NCBI GenBank assembly: GCA_023457715.1
Contig: JAEWKR010000021.1
Location: 124,001-188,000, forward strand
DNA from: Verrucomicrobiota bacterium
GTDB taxonomy: Bacteria > Verrucomicrobiota > Verrucomicrobiia > Opitutales > Opitutaceae
Direction: 5' to 3'
Length of the DNA: 64,000 nt
This document shows, piece by piece, positions 8,590 to 17,463 of this stretch. The stretch's first letter is position 1; each line of letters begins with the position of its first letter. The translations under genes and the position numbers were made by a program. The notes below the pieces were generated by a model. It ran no database searches, was not told the origin of the DNA, and saw only the letters and a program-made list of their open reading frames with translations.

Positions 8590-10208
8590 ATGAACCTCCT
8601 GCGCGTCGGCCTCGTCGTCTCCCTTCTGGCCAGTCCGCTCGCCGCGCGTGCGAGTGCACCGGCGAGCAGCCCCACCCAGCCTGCGGCTGCCGCCGCTCGC
8701 GTGGTCCTGACGCCACCGGCGCCGGCCACGCCCCGGGTCAACGGACCCGGGGTGTTCGGCGTACGCCCGGGCGCACCGTTCCTCTACAGCATCCCCGCGA
8801 CCGGCGAGCGCCCCATGACGTTTGCGGTCGACGGGTTGCCCGCCGGGCTGCAGGTCGATCCCGCCACCGGACGCATCACGGGCTCCCTCGGGCAGGCGGG
8901 CGAGCATCGGGTGACGTTGCGCGCCCGGAATGCCCGGGGCGCGGCGGAGAAGGCGTTTCGCATCGTGGTCGGCGACCGGATCGCGCTGACACCGCCGATG
9001 GGTTGGAGCAGTTGGAACTGCTGGGGCGACGCCGTCAGTCAGGAGCGGGTGCTCAGCTCGGCTCGCGCCATGGCGGCGAAAGGCCTGCGCAACCACGGTT
9101 GGACGTTCATCAACATCGACGATGGCTGGCAGGGAAAACGCGGCGGCGAGTTCAACGCGATCCAGCCGAACAAGAAGTTTCCCGACATGAAGGCGCTGGG
9201 GGAGGAGATCCACGCGCTGGGCCTCAAGTTTGGCATTTATTCCAGCCCCTGGCGCGGCACCTATGCCGGGTATGTCGGCGGGTCCGCCGAAAACGCCGAC
9301 GGCACCTACGCCTGGGTCGAGGAAGGCAACGTCAACGAGTTCTACAAGCTGAACAAGAATCCCGACGCCCCCGACGCGAAACCCAACTGGATCAACTGGA
9401 CGATCGGCCGGCACTCCTTCGCCAGTCATGACGCGCGCCAATGGGCGGCGTGGGGGGTTGATTACCTGAAGTACGACTGGTTTCCGAACGACGTTCCCCA
9501 CGTGCAGGAGATGGCCGAGGCGTTGCGGGCGACCGGGCGCGACGTCGTGTACAGTCTCTCCAACACCGGACTCTACGACAGTGCACCGGCTTACCAGCGG
9601 CTCGCGCAACTGTGGCGCACCACCGGCGACATCGTCGACACCTGGGAGAGCGTCAGCCGCATTGGGTTCGCGCAGGACAAGTGGGCGGCCTTCACCGGCC
9701 CGGGGCATTGGGCCGACCCCGACATGCTCGTGCTCGGACACGTGGGCTGGGGACCGAATCTCCACCCCACCCGCCTCACGCCCGACGAGCAATACACCCA
9801 CATGAGCCTGTGGTGCCTTCTCTCCGCGCCGCTGCTCCTCGGCTGCGATCTGGCCCAACTGGACGATTTCACGCTCGGTCTGCTCACCAACGACGAGGTT
9901 CTGGCCATCAACCAGGACGCACTCGGCCGGCAGGCGACGCAGTTCACGAACGTGGACGGAAAGGTGGTCTATGCAAAGACCCTCGAGGACGGCTCGATCG
10001 CGGTCGGACTCTTCAATCGCGGGGACACGGAAACGACGGTGGGACTGAAATGGGGCCCCTGGGGCACGATGCCCACCGAGCGCGTGGGCATGACCTTCCG
10101 GATTCGCGACCTCTGGCGGCAGGAGGACCTCGGCGAGTTCAAGGAAACGTTTGAAACCAAGGTGGCGCCGCACGGCGTCGTGCTGGTGCGATTGACCGAG
10201 GTGGGGAA

Positions 10209-10218
<10 letters not shown>
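8590..10218 (+). CDS. GH27 alpha-galactosidase with N-terminal Ig-like domain
   Basis: A secreted retaining alpha-galactosidase of 542 residues. It has a signal peptide (1-20), a putative-Ig/cadherin-like domain (about 50-128, with FSIPATG-like and GLQVDPATGRITGS motifs) and a GH27 TIM barrel starting LTPPMGWSSWNCWGD at 133. The nucleophile is Asp296 in YLKYDWF and the acid/base Asp347 in TTGDIVDTW; GHWADPDMLVLG follows. A small C-terminal beta domain completes it. A roughly 60-residue insertion after strand beta-2 (about 222-285) is longer than in human or plant enzymes. It should release alpha-1,6-galactose from galactomannan or raffinose-type sugars. The last residues (GKGK) and the TGA stop are made by a hexamer repeat tract that runs into the next gene. 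Confidence 0.93.
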
Positions 10219-10268
<50 letters not shown>

Positions 10269-10270
10269 TT

Positions 10271-12988
10271 ATGCACGCTCCTACCCTGTCGATTGTCCCC
10301 CGCGTGATGCGGCCGCTGCTGGCGGCGTGGTTGCTCGCAGCGACCGCCTTGCCGGCTGCCGACGAAACCTGCACGACGTGCGGTGGGCACGTCAGCGTCA
10401 GCGGCGAGTTCGCCCATCAGAAGGCGCCGCCGGGGCCGCCTGTTGCGGGGACCGGCGAGCGACGCGACGCGTACCGCGAGGACATCAGCGGATCGCGCTT
10501 CGTCGTCACGATCGCGAACCTCCCCGCCGGGCGCTACACGATCGAGATTGGCGCGGCGGAAACCGCCGCGCAGGCGGCGGGCGAACATGTGTTCGCAGTC
10601 AGCGCGGGCGAGCACGTGCTGGCGGACGACGTGGACCTCTTTGCCCTGGCTGGCGGCGCACGCAAGGCGACCGTCATCCGCGGCACGGTCGAGAAACCGG
10701 ACGATGCCCTGCGCGGGCCGCTGCGGCTGACATTTGCGGCCAGCAAGGGACGCGCAAAGTTCAACACGGTCACCGTCCGTGATCAGGCGGGCGCCGAGGT
10801 GGTGGCGTTCGCCGCCAGCGAACTCGCCGATGCGTTTGGGGCGGCCGCCATGGTGCCGCCGGAGGTGAAGGAGCCTGCGATCTGGCGGGATCCGAGCCAC
10901 CCGCTCCGCGCGCGCGCCAGCGACCTGATCCGGCGGATGTCGCTGGCCGAGAAAGTTTCGCAGCTGAAGAATGCCGCGCCGGCGATCGCGCGGCTCGGGT
11001 TGCCCGCCTACGATTACTGGAACGAGGCCCTGCACGGCGTCGCCAACAACGGCATCGCCACCGTTTTTCCGCAATCGATCGGCGCGGCGGCCTCCTGGAA
11101 TCCCGCGCTCTTCGAGCAGGAAGGGAAAGTCATCGGCATCGAGGGGCGCGCGAAGTTCAACGACTATGCCAACCGGCATAACGGAGACTCGAAATGGTGG
11201 TCCGGGCTGACGTTCTGGACGCCCAACATCAACCTGTTCCGCGATCCGCGCTGGGGACGCGGCCAGGAAACCTACGGCGAAGACCCTTTTCTGACGGCGG
11301 AGATTGGCATCGCGTTCGTGCGCGGCATCCAGGGCGATCACCCGGAGTACATGCTGGCGATGGCGTGCGCCAAGCACTACGCCGTCCACAGCGGACCCGA
11401 GGCCAGCCGGCACCATTTCAACGCGACGGTGGACGACCGTGAGCTTTACGACCTTTACCTGCCGCAATTCGAACGGGTGGTCCGGGAAGGAAAGGTCGCC
11501 GGGGTGATGAGCGCCTACAACGCGGTCAACGGAGTGCCCGTCAGCGCGAGCAAGTTCCTGCTCACCGATCTGCTCCGGGACCAATGGGGCTTCGACGGCT
11601 ACGTCGTGTCCGACTGCGACGCGATCCGCGACATCTACGGCGAAAAGCAGCATCGCTATGCGAAGACGGCGGAGGAAGCCGCCGCCCTGGCGGTGAAGGC
11701 CGGCTGCAATCTCTGCTGCGGCGGCGACTATCAGGCGCTGGTGCGCGCGGTGCAGCAGGGGCACGTCACCGAGGCTGAGATCGACAACGCCCTCCATCAT
11801 ACGCTGTGGACGCGTTTCCGGCTCGGGCTCTTCGACCCCGCGGACCGCGTGCCGTTCTCGGCGTACACGCTCAAGGACAACGACCTTCCGCAACACGGCC
11901 AGGTCGCGCTCGAACTCGCCCGGCAGTCGATCGTCCTGCTCAAGAACAACGGGGTGCTGCCGCTCAACCGCAGCACGTTGAAACAAATCGCCGTCATCGG
12001 GCCGAACGCCGCGTCGAAGTCGATGCTGGAAGGCAACTACCACGGCTCCGCGTCGCGCTCGATCTCCATCCTCGACGGGATTCGCCAGCTGGTGGGGAGT
12101 GAGATCAAGATCACCACGGCGATGGGCAGCCCCGTCACGACGAAGCCCGGCACCGCGCCGTGGAGCGGCCAGGACAACACCACGACCCGCAGTGTCGCCG
12201 AGCTGAAAGCGGAGGCGCTCGCGCTGACCGCCGAAGCGGACGTCATCATCTATGTGGGCGGCATCACCCCGGCGCAGGAAGGGGAAAGTTTTGACCGCGA
12301 GGCCATCGAGCTTCCGGCCGAGCAGGAGGATCTGATCCGCGCGCTCCACGCCACAGGCAAACCGGTGGTGATGGTGAACTGCAGCGGCTCCGCCATGGCC
12401 CTGACGTGGCAGGATGAGAACCTCCCGGCGATCGTGCAGGCCTGGTACCCGGGCCAGGAGGGCGGGCGCGCGGTGGCCGAGGTGCTCTTCGGCGAGACGA
12501 ACCCTTCGGGCCACCTGCCGATCACGTTCTACCGGTCCACGTCCGACCTGCCGGACTTCAACGATTACTCGATGCAGAATCGGACGTACCGCTATTTCAG
12601 CGGCAAGCCGCTCTACCCCTTTGGCCATGGCCTCAGCTACACGACCTTCGAGTATGCGAATCTCAAGGTCGCGCCCGCCGCGGAGGGCGCCCTGGCCGTG
12701 ACCCTCGAAGTGGCCAACACAGGCAGGCGCGCCGGCGACGATGTCGTCCAGATCTACGCCACTCCGCCGGCGGCCGCGCAGCCCAAGGAGGCCCGCGCCC
12801 TCTGCGGCTTTGGCCGCGTGCACCTCGCGCCCGGTGAGCGGAAGTCCGTCACGCTCACGGTTCCGGCCGTGGCGCTGCGCCGCTGGGACGCCGCGCAGAA
12901 AGCGTACGCGGTTCCCGCGGGCGAATGGAGCATCGCCGTGGGCGCTTCATCGGCGGACATCAGACACGTGAGCCGCGTAATGCGGTAG
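10271..12988 (+). CDS. Secreted GH3 beta-glycosidase (beta-xylosidase / beta-glucosidase type) with N-terminal beta module
   Basis: A GH3 enzyme of 905 residues. A signal peptide (about 1-32) is followed by a beta-rich module (about 40-190) resembling malectin or CBM domains. Then come the GH3 TIM barrel (about 200-500), the alpha/beta sandwich (about 540-760) and a fibronectin-III-like C-terminal domain. The catalytic nucleophile is Asp448 in VVSDCDAI. Substrate-pocket motifs KHYAVHSGPE and DPRWGRGQETYGEDP are intact and of the xylan beta-xylosidase/plant type; YNAVNGVP also fits. It should trim terminal xylose, glucose or arabinose from oligosaccharides released by the neighbouring enzymes. 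It follows the GH27 gene by 52 bp and its ribosome-binding site is formed by the hexamer tract. Xylose specificity is likely but not certain. Confidence 0.93.
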   Translation: MHAPTLSIVPRVMRPLLAAWLLAATALPAADETCTTCGGHVSVSGEFAHQKAPPGPPVAGTGERRDAYREDISGSRFVVTIANLPAGRYTIEIGAAETAAQAAGEHVFAVSAGEHVLADDVDLFALAGGARKATVIRGTVEKPDDALRGPLRLTFAASKGRAKFNTVTVRDQAGAEVVAFAASELADAFGAAAMVPPEVKEPAIWRDPSHPLRARASDLIRRMSLAEKVSQLKNAAPAIARLGLPAYDYWNEALHGVANNGIATVFPQSIGAAASWNPALFEQEGKVIGIEGRAKFNDYANRHNGDSKWWSGLTFWTPNINLFRDPRWGRGQETYGEDPFLTAEIGIAFVRGIQGDHPEYMLAMACAKHYAVHSGPEASRHHFNATVDDRELYDLYLPQFERVVREGKVAGVMSAYNAVNGVPVSASKFLLTDLLRDQWGFDGYVVSDCDAIRDIYGEKQHRYAKTAEEAAALAVKAGCNLCCGGDYQALVRAVQQGHVTEAEIDNALHHTLWTRFRLGLFDPADRVPFSAYTLKDNDLPQHGQVALELARQSIVLLKNNGVLPLNRSTLKQIAVIGPNAASKSMLEGNYHGSASRSISILDGIRQLVGSEIKITTAMGSPVTTKPGTAPWSGQDNTTTRSVAELKAEALALTAEADVIIYVGGITPAQEGESFDREAIELPAEQEDLIRALHATGKPVVMVNCSGSAMALTWQDENLPAIVQAWYPGQEGGRAVAEVLFGETNPSGHLPITFYRSTSDLPDFNDYSMQNRTYRYFSGKPLYPFGHGLSYTTFEYANLKVAPAAEGALAVTLEVANTGRRAGDDVVQIYATPPAAAQPKEARALCGFGRVHLAPGERKSVTLTVPAVALRRWDAAQKAYAVPAGEWSIAVGASSADIRHVSRVMR

Positions 12989-13149
12989 ACCGGAAACGAT
13001 CGGCGGGCGGGGCCGGCCTGCCGCGGCCTCGCGCGCCTCAACGCGTCAGCACGCGCGCTTGTCTACTGCGAGTGACCTGCGCGGGCTCGTTGATTCCCAG
13101 TGTCCCCCCGCCTGCCGCCGGAATGTTTGCCCGGGAAACCTCCCAACGG

Positions 13150-13167
13150 CTGTCATAAAACTGGTAA
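13150..13167 (+). promoter_or_regulatory. Pho-box-like direct repeat
   Basis: CTGTCAT, four A residues, then CTGGTAA: two seven-base half-sites 11 bp apart. The first matches the enterobacterial PhoB half-site CTGTCAT exactly and the second matches at five of seven positions. It stands out in very GC-rich surroundings, 87 bp before the ATG of the receiver gene. PhoB control is only a hypothesis. Confidence 0.3.
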
Positions 13168-13253
13168 CAGCGGAACGTTTGGCCTCACGCCGGTCAATTC
13201 GGCGGGGTGAGTACGGCCCTTCGGCCCACGCCGGAACCGGATCCCGCCTCCGC

Positions 13254-13640
13254 ATGCCAAACGAAAGCAAGAAACCCTTGGTGGTCTGTGTCGACGACGA
13301 CGCGTCGGTCGCCACGCTCGTCGCCCGCGCGGTGAGCACGCTGGGGGTGACGACCAGGACCGCCCCGGATGGCGAGGCGGGCTTTGAGGTCTGGCGGGGA
13401 GAGCGTCACGCGGTGAGGCTGGTGCTCACCGATCATCAGATGCCGAAGTGCACCGGACTGCGGTTCGTCGAGCGGCTGCGGGCGGACGGCTATGACGGCG
13501 CCGTCATTGTGCACAGTTCCAGCCTGACCGAGAAGGACCGTGAAACCTATCTCAAGCTGAGGGTGGACGCCATCATCGAGAAGCCGACGAGTTTTCACGA
13601 TCTGATCGGCGCCGTCCGCAGCGTCCTGGCCCGGTACTGA
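13254..13640 (+). CDS. Stand-alone response regulator receiver
   Basis: A single-domain CheY-like protein of 128 residues. The acidic pocket (VCVDDDAS, residues 12-19), phosphoacceptor Asp60 in LVLTDHQMP, switch Ser in VHSSS near 87 and Lys110 in IIEKPTS are all present, so phosphorylation should work. There is no output domain, so it signals by protein contact, like CheY or a phosphorelay intermediate. Start: the ATG at 13254 begins a typical short tail before strand one; the open frame further upstream is not conserved-looking. No kinase is adjacent. It converges with the BLUF gene, 31 bp apart. A Pho-box-like repeat lies upstream. Confidence 0.9.
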   Translation: MPNESKKPLVVCVDDDASVATLVARAVSTLGVTTRTAPDGEAGFEVWRGERHAVRLVLTDHQMPKCTGLRFVERLRADGYDGAVIVHSSSLTEKDRETYLKLRVDAIIEKPTSFHDLIGAVRSVLARY

Positions 13641-13671
13641 TTCCGGCCCTCGCGCCCGATCCGCCCCGCGC

Positions 13672-14097
13672 TCAGTCGATGCCCGTCACCCGCCGAAATG
13701 CGCGGATGAAATGGTGCGCGCGCGAGGCCGCGTTTCCCTTTTCAATGATCCGCTCGACCAGCACCGGGCTGAACCCTTCGAGTCCAACCGGCGGCGGCGC
13801 TTCCAGATCGCGGAACGCCATCGCGAAATCGGGGAACTCCCGTGACTCGATCGCGCCGCGCCAGATCACCGTGGGCATGAGATGCCGCGGGTCCCCCGCG
13901 ATCTTCTCGAACAGCGACTCAACCACGGACTGCTCGCCCTCCAGAATCTGCAGGAACTGGTGCTCATGATACAGGATGAGCCCGGTGATGCCGCGCTCGC
14001 GGTTGCGGCGGCGACTTCCCTGCAGCATTTCCGTCAACGTCGCGTCTGAGGGCTTGGCGCTCGCCGTGCTGGTATAGATGAGCTGAAACAAGGCCAT
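13672..14097 (-). CDS. BLUF-domain blue-light sensor
   Basis: A 141-residue protein that is essentially one FAD-binding BLUF domain with a short helical tail. The three residues that define the photocycle are present at AppA-like spacing: Tyr8 (LIYTS), Asn32 (RRRNRERGITG) and Gln50 (FLQILEG), 24 and 18 residues apart. The family reports blue light through rearrangement of hydrogen bonds around FAD. There is no EAL, GGDEF or helix-turn-helix domain, so it must act through a partner. I start it at the second Met (14097), because MALFQLIY is the standard first strand; a 12-residue longer frame exists. Convergent with a stand-alone receiver. Confidence 0.92.
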   Translation of the reverse strand: MALFQLIYTSTASAKPSDATLTEMLQGSRRRNRERGITGLILYHEHQFLQILEGEQSVVESLFEKIAGDPRHLMPTVIWRGAIESREFPDFAMAFRDLEAPPPVGLEGFSPVLVERIIEKGNAASRAHHFIRAFRRVTGID

Positions 14098-14190
14098 GGT
14101 ACCGGGGGTTGAGTGGACAGCGGAGGGCGCCAAGCTGTTTTCACTTTGGCCCGGAGTCCAGTCCCGATCGTCCGCCAGGCATGACGCGCC

Positions 14191-15282
14191 TCACGGGCCG
14201 GCGCGGAGCGTGAGGCTCAGGATCGCCCCGCGGTACCACAGGCGCATCGGCGGGCCCCACCAGGCGGTGCCGCGGCAGACGATGGCGGTGAGGCCATCGA
14301 CCTGGTAACGGCCGTCGATCAACGGAAAGCGGGTCGCCACCAGATAATTGAACGGCCAGATCTGCCCGCGGTGCGTGTGCCCGCTCAGCATCAGCGCCAC
14401 CCCGCGCGCCGCAACGTGGTCGGCCGCGACGGGCGCGTGGGACATCAGCACCGTGGCCCCCGCCGGCCGGCCGGTCAGCGTGCGGTCGAGCTCCCGCACC
14501 GCCTGTTCCCGGGTTGCGGCCGAAAGATCATCCACGCCGGCCAGCACCAGCCCGGGCCGCAGCTCGATCGCGGCATTGCGCACCACGCGGACCCCGGCGC
14601 GTTCCATGACGGACGTGTTGATACGGACGTTTCCATACGACTCGTGATTGCCGATCACCGCCCACGTGCCCAGGGGCGCCTGAAGGCCGCTCAACCCCTG
14701 CGAGACCGGCGTGATCTCGTCCCAGTGGTCCTCCGTGATATCACCCAGCAGCAGAATCGCGTCGGGTTTCTCCCCCTGCACCTGGCGCACCCGGGCTTCG
14801 AGCCACCGGCCGGCATCGCGCGGGCTGAGATGCAGGTCGGACATGGCCACCACCTTGGTCCCGTCCAGGGCTGCGGGCAGCCCCGGCAGAATGACCTCGT
14901 GACGCTCGATGACCGGCGGACGCGCCGCCTGAATGAAAGCCGTCAGGGACATCAGCACTCCGGCGGCCAGACCCAGCCGCCGGATCAACGTCACCTGCGG
15001 GCTGAACAGCCACCCGAACCCGGTGAGGAGATCCGCCGCCAGCAGCGCGACGGCGAGCAGAAACAGGATGCCCATCCAGGAAAGGCTCACGGCCCGCAGC
15101 GCATGGCCGAGATTGCCATGACCCAGCCGCCCGTACCAGAACGCGACGACCATCCCCCAGAGCACCACCGCGACCGCCGCGAAGCCAAAACGCCAGCCGC
15201 GGTGTTCCCAAAGCGGGACGGCGCGCCAGAGCACGTAGAGCTGCAGAACGGTGAGGACGGAGGTGAGGACGAGACGGAACAT
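14191..15282 (-). CDS. Membrane-anchored metallophosphoesterase (YaeI/YkuE-like)
   Basis: A 363-residue protein. The first ~130 residues hold four hydrophobic helices, the rest a calcineurin-like phosphoesterase domain with all metal motifs: SDLHLSP, LLGDITEDHW, GNHES, SHAPVAADH and SGHTHRGQIWP. The family of membrane phosphoesterases with the HTHxGQ motif includes E. coli YaeI and B. subtilis YkuE, which act on membrane-associated phosphodiester substrates such as lipid pyrophosphate sugars. I chose the ATG at 15282, which begins helix one; the longer open frame reads through repeat-like intergenic sequence. It is divergent from the ABC operon across 223 bp. Confidence 0.88.
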   Translation of the reverse strand: MFRLVLTSVLTVLQLYVLWRAVPLWEHRGWRFGFAAVAVVLWGMVVAFWYGRLGHGNLGHALRAVSLSWMGILFLLAVALLAADLLTGFGWLFSPQVTLIRRLGLAAGVLMSLTAFIQAARPPVIERHEVILPGLPAALDGTKVVAMSDLHLSPRDAGRWLEARVRQVQGEKPDAILLLGDITEDHWDEITPVSQGLSGLQAPLGTWAVIGNHESYGNVRINTSVMERAGVRVVRNAAIELRPGLVLAGVDDLSAATREQAVRELDRTLTGRPAGATVLMSHAPVAADHVAARGVALMLSGHTHRGQIWPFNYLVATRFPLIDGRYQVDGLTAIVCRGTAWWGPPMRLWYRGAILSLTLRAGP

Positions 15283-15442
15283 GGGAGCCCCGGCTTTGCC
15301 GGGGAGTTCAAAGTGCAGATTCCAGATCTCAGAACGACGAGTCCGAAAATCCGCGATTAGCAAACCAAAGGGTTCACTGAGGCCCATGTGACCCCGGATC
15401 CTGGAAATCCCGGGTCGCGACGACGCTGCAGGCTCGAAAAAA

Positions 15443-15448
15443 AGGAGG
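15443..15448 (+). promoter_or_regulatory. Strong Shine-Dalgarno sequence not attached to a recognisable start
   Basis: AGGAGG preceded by a run of A is the strongest ribosome-binding sequence in the window, but the first plausible start of the ABC ATPase (TTG at 15506) is 57 bases downstream. The ATPase frame stays open back to this site, where it begins ATT with no spacing. Either the start is non-standard or the site belongs to a leader peptide. Confidence 0.35.
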
Positions 15449-15505
15449 ATTGGGTGTAACCCGTCGGGCCGCTGGTGTGTACCTAACCCATCCCCCATTG
15501 CGCCT

Positions 15506-16477
15506 TTGCAAGCCCACCGTGCCCCAGACCCCACCCCGACACCGTCCGACGCCCCGATCATCGAGGTGCAGGGGCTGACGAAAAAGTACGGCAGCCATCA
15601 CGCCCTGCGGGACATCACCCTGCGCGTGCCCCCCGGCACGATCGGCCTGCTGGGTCCCAACGGCGCGGGAAAGAGCACGTTCATCAAGTGCCTGCTGAAC
15701 CTCGAGACACCCACCGCCGGTTCGGCCCGGGTGCTCGGGCGGGACATCCGCACCGCCAACCGCTCGTCCCGCGAGCGCGTCGGTTACAGTCCGGAGCAGG
15801 ACTGCCACATTCCCGGCATGGCGGGGTGCGAGTATGTGACCTACTGCGGCCAGCTCGCGGGCATGAGCTACGCCGCCGCCCGGCAGCGCACGCATGAGAT
15901 CCTGGACCTGGTCGGGATGGGCCAGGAGCGTTACCGGCTCGTGGATACATACTCCACGGGCATGAAGCAGCGGGTGAAGCTCGCGCAGGCCCTGGTGCAC
16001 GACCCCGCGGTCGTGTTTCTCGACGAGCCGACCAACGGCCTGGACCCGTCGGGGCGGGAACACATTCTCAACCTCATCGGCTCCCTGAGGCGTGAACTCG
16101 GCACGAGCGTGATCATGTCCTCGCATCTGCTGCGGGACATCGAACGCGTCTGCGATCGCGTCATCATCATCGGCCGCGGCCGGCTGCTGAAACACGACAC
16201 CCTCATTGGATTGAAGAACCAGCACCGGCGCATCGTCGAGATCACGCCTTACGCCCAAACCGAACGGTTTGTGACCGCGCTGTCCGAACGAGGTTATGCC
16301 GTGGTGCGGCTGGGCAATGGCCGGCTGCGCGTCGAATCCGACGCCGCGTCCGTGACGCCCCTCCTCGCGATCATGCAGGCACAGGGGCTGCCACCGGCGG
16401 AAATCGTGGCCAACCCCGACGCCCTCCACGAATTGTTCCTCGCCGCGCTGTCGGCCCCCCACGATGCCGTCGCTTGA
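15506..16477 (+). CDS. ABC transporter ATP-binding protein (first of two)
   Basis: A cytoplasmic ATPase of 323 residues of the ABC-2 exporter type. Walker A is LLGPNGAGKST (about 48-58), the signature YSTGMKQRVKLAQAL (about 148), Walker B VVFLDEPTNGLDP and the switch His lies in MSSHLLRDIE. A C-terminal 90-residue extension resembles the regulatory tail of Nod-I/CcmA-like exporters. It overlaps the permease gene by 14 bp, so translation is coupled. The start is uncertain: TTG at 15506 is the only usual start codon before the domain. The operon ATPase-permease-ATPase-permease has no periplasmic binding protein and so is an exporter; the cargo is unknown. Confidence 0.9.
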   Translation: MQAHRAPDPTPTPSDAPIIEVQGLTKKYGSHHALRDITLRVPPGTIGLLGPNGAGKSTFIKCLLNLETPTAGSARVLGRDIRTANRSSRERVGYSPEQDCHIPGMAGCEYVTYCGQLAGMSYAAARQRTHEILDLVGMGQERYRLVDTYSTGMKQRVKLAQALVHDPAVVFLDEPTNGLDPSGREHILNLIGSLRRELGTSVIMSSHLLRDIERVCDRVIIIGRGRLLKHDTLIGLKNQHRRIVEITPYAQTERFVTALSERGYAVVRLGNGRLRVESDAASVTPLLAIMQAQGLPPAEIVANPDALHELFLAALSAPHDAVA

Positions 16478-17453
16478 CCTGAGTCGCTGGCAGGAAAAAC
16501 CGCGCGGCGTCGCGTACCGACGGGCCACCATCATCCGGACCGGCCTGCAGCTGCTGCTCCGCACCCGCTTTTTCAAGATCATCGTGATCGTGGCGTGGAC
16601 GGCGGGCTTTGGCATCGCCGTCCTCGGCTTCGTTTTCAACCAGGCCATCTCCAGCGGCGGGTGGCTCCAACTCGCCGCGCGGCACATGGGGGCGGATACG
16701 GAGGCGGTGGTGATGGCGCTTGGCGGCCTGCTGCTGCTCTTTCCGGACATCGTCGTCAGCGGTCTCTTCACCGTCATCTTCTGGCTCCATTCGTTCGCCG
16801 GCCTGTGGCTCACGCTGCTCGCGCTGACGATGGTGGTTCCGCAGCTGATCGCGCGCGACCGCGCGACACAGGCGCTCACCATCTATCTGTCGCGGCCGCT
16901 GACTTCGCTCGACTACCTCCTCGGCAAACTCGGCCTCGTCGTCAGCACCGTCCTGCTCGTGTGGACCGGCCCGCTCCTCGTCGGCTGGCTCGTCAGCCTG
17001 CTTTTTGCCACCGACCGCGATTTCGTCGTCCACTCCTTCGGCCCGCTCGGCCGCGCGCTTCTGTTCAACGGGATTGCGCTGGTGGCGCTCTCTTTCCTGG
17101 CGGTGGGGGTCTCCGCGGTCGGCCGCACCTCCCGGGTCACGCTGATCACCTGGGCGGCGCTCTGGCTGGTTTGCGGCACGCTGGCCAACATCGTCGGCGC
17201 GCCCGCCTGGCTGCAGCGCTGCAGCTTCACCCAGAATCTCTCCGAGATCCGGCAGGAGGTGCTGCGGCTCGACGCCGCCTTCCTTGCCGCCTCCGAACAA
17301 CTGCCGCTGTTGAGTCGCGAGGTGGCCGACGACATGGCCAAGGCGGCGGCCAAAGCCGGCGCCACCGATGCCGGAAACGCCCTCGCGGCGCTGGCGCTGT
17401 TCGTGGCCCTCTCGGGCGTGGTGTTCCTCCGCCGGATCCGCTCCGAAACCTGA
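16464..17453 (+). CDS. ABC-2 type transporter permease (first)
   Basis: A 329-residue membrane protein with about six hydrophobic segments: FFKIIVIVAWTAGFGIAVLGFVF, the long pair around 85-125, LGLVVSTVLLVWTGPLLVGWLV, a central pair near 200-240 and a C-terminal helix ALAALALFVALSGVVF. Between helices it carries QLIARDRATQALTIYLSRPL, the conserved cytoplasmic loop of ABC-2 permeases that contacts the ATPase. It starts inside the end of the first ATPase gene and is followed 10 bp later by the second ATPase. It probably pairs with the upstream ATPase. The substrate cannot be predicted. Confidence 0.85.
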   Translation: MPSLDLSRWQEKPRGVAYRRATIIRTGLQLLLRTRFFKIIVIVAWTAGFGIAVLGFVFNQAISSGGWLQLAARHMGADTEAVVMALGGLLLLFPDIVVSGLFTVIFWLHSFAGLWLTLLALTMVVPQLIARDRATQALTIYLSRPLTSLDYLLGKLGLVVSTVLLVWTGPLLVGWLVSLLFATDRDFVVHSFGPLGRALLFNGIALVALSFLAVGVSAVGRTSRVTLITWAALWLVCGTLANIVGAPAWLQRCSFTQNLSEIRQEVLRLDAAFLAASEQLPLLSREVADDMAKAAAKAGATDAGNALAALALFVALSGVVFLRRIRSET

Positions 17454-17463
17454 TCTCCGTGCC

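Noticed and set aside
12925..13158. Small frame between the GH3 gene and the receiver
   Set aside because: It overlaps the GH3 end in another frame, has Arg-rich shadow composition and lacks a ribosome-binding site.
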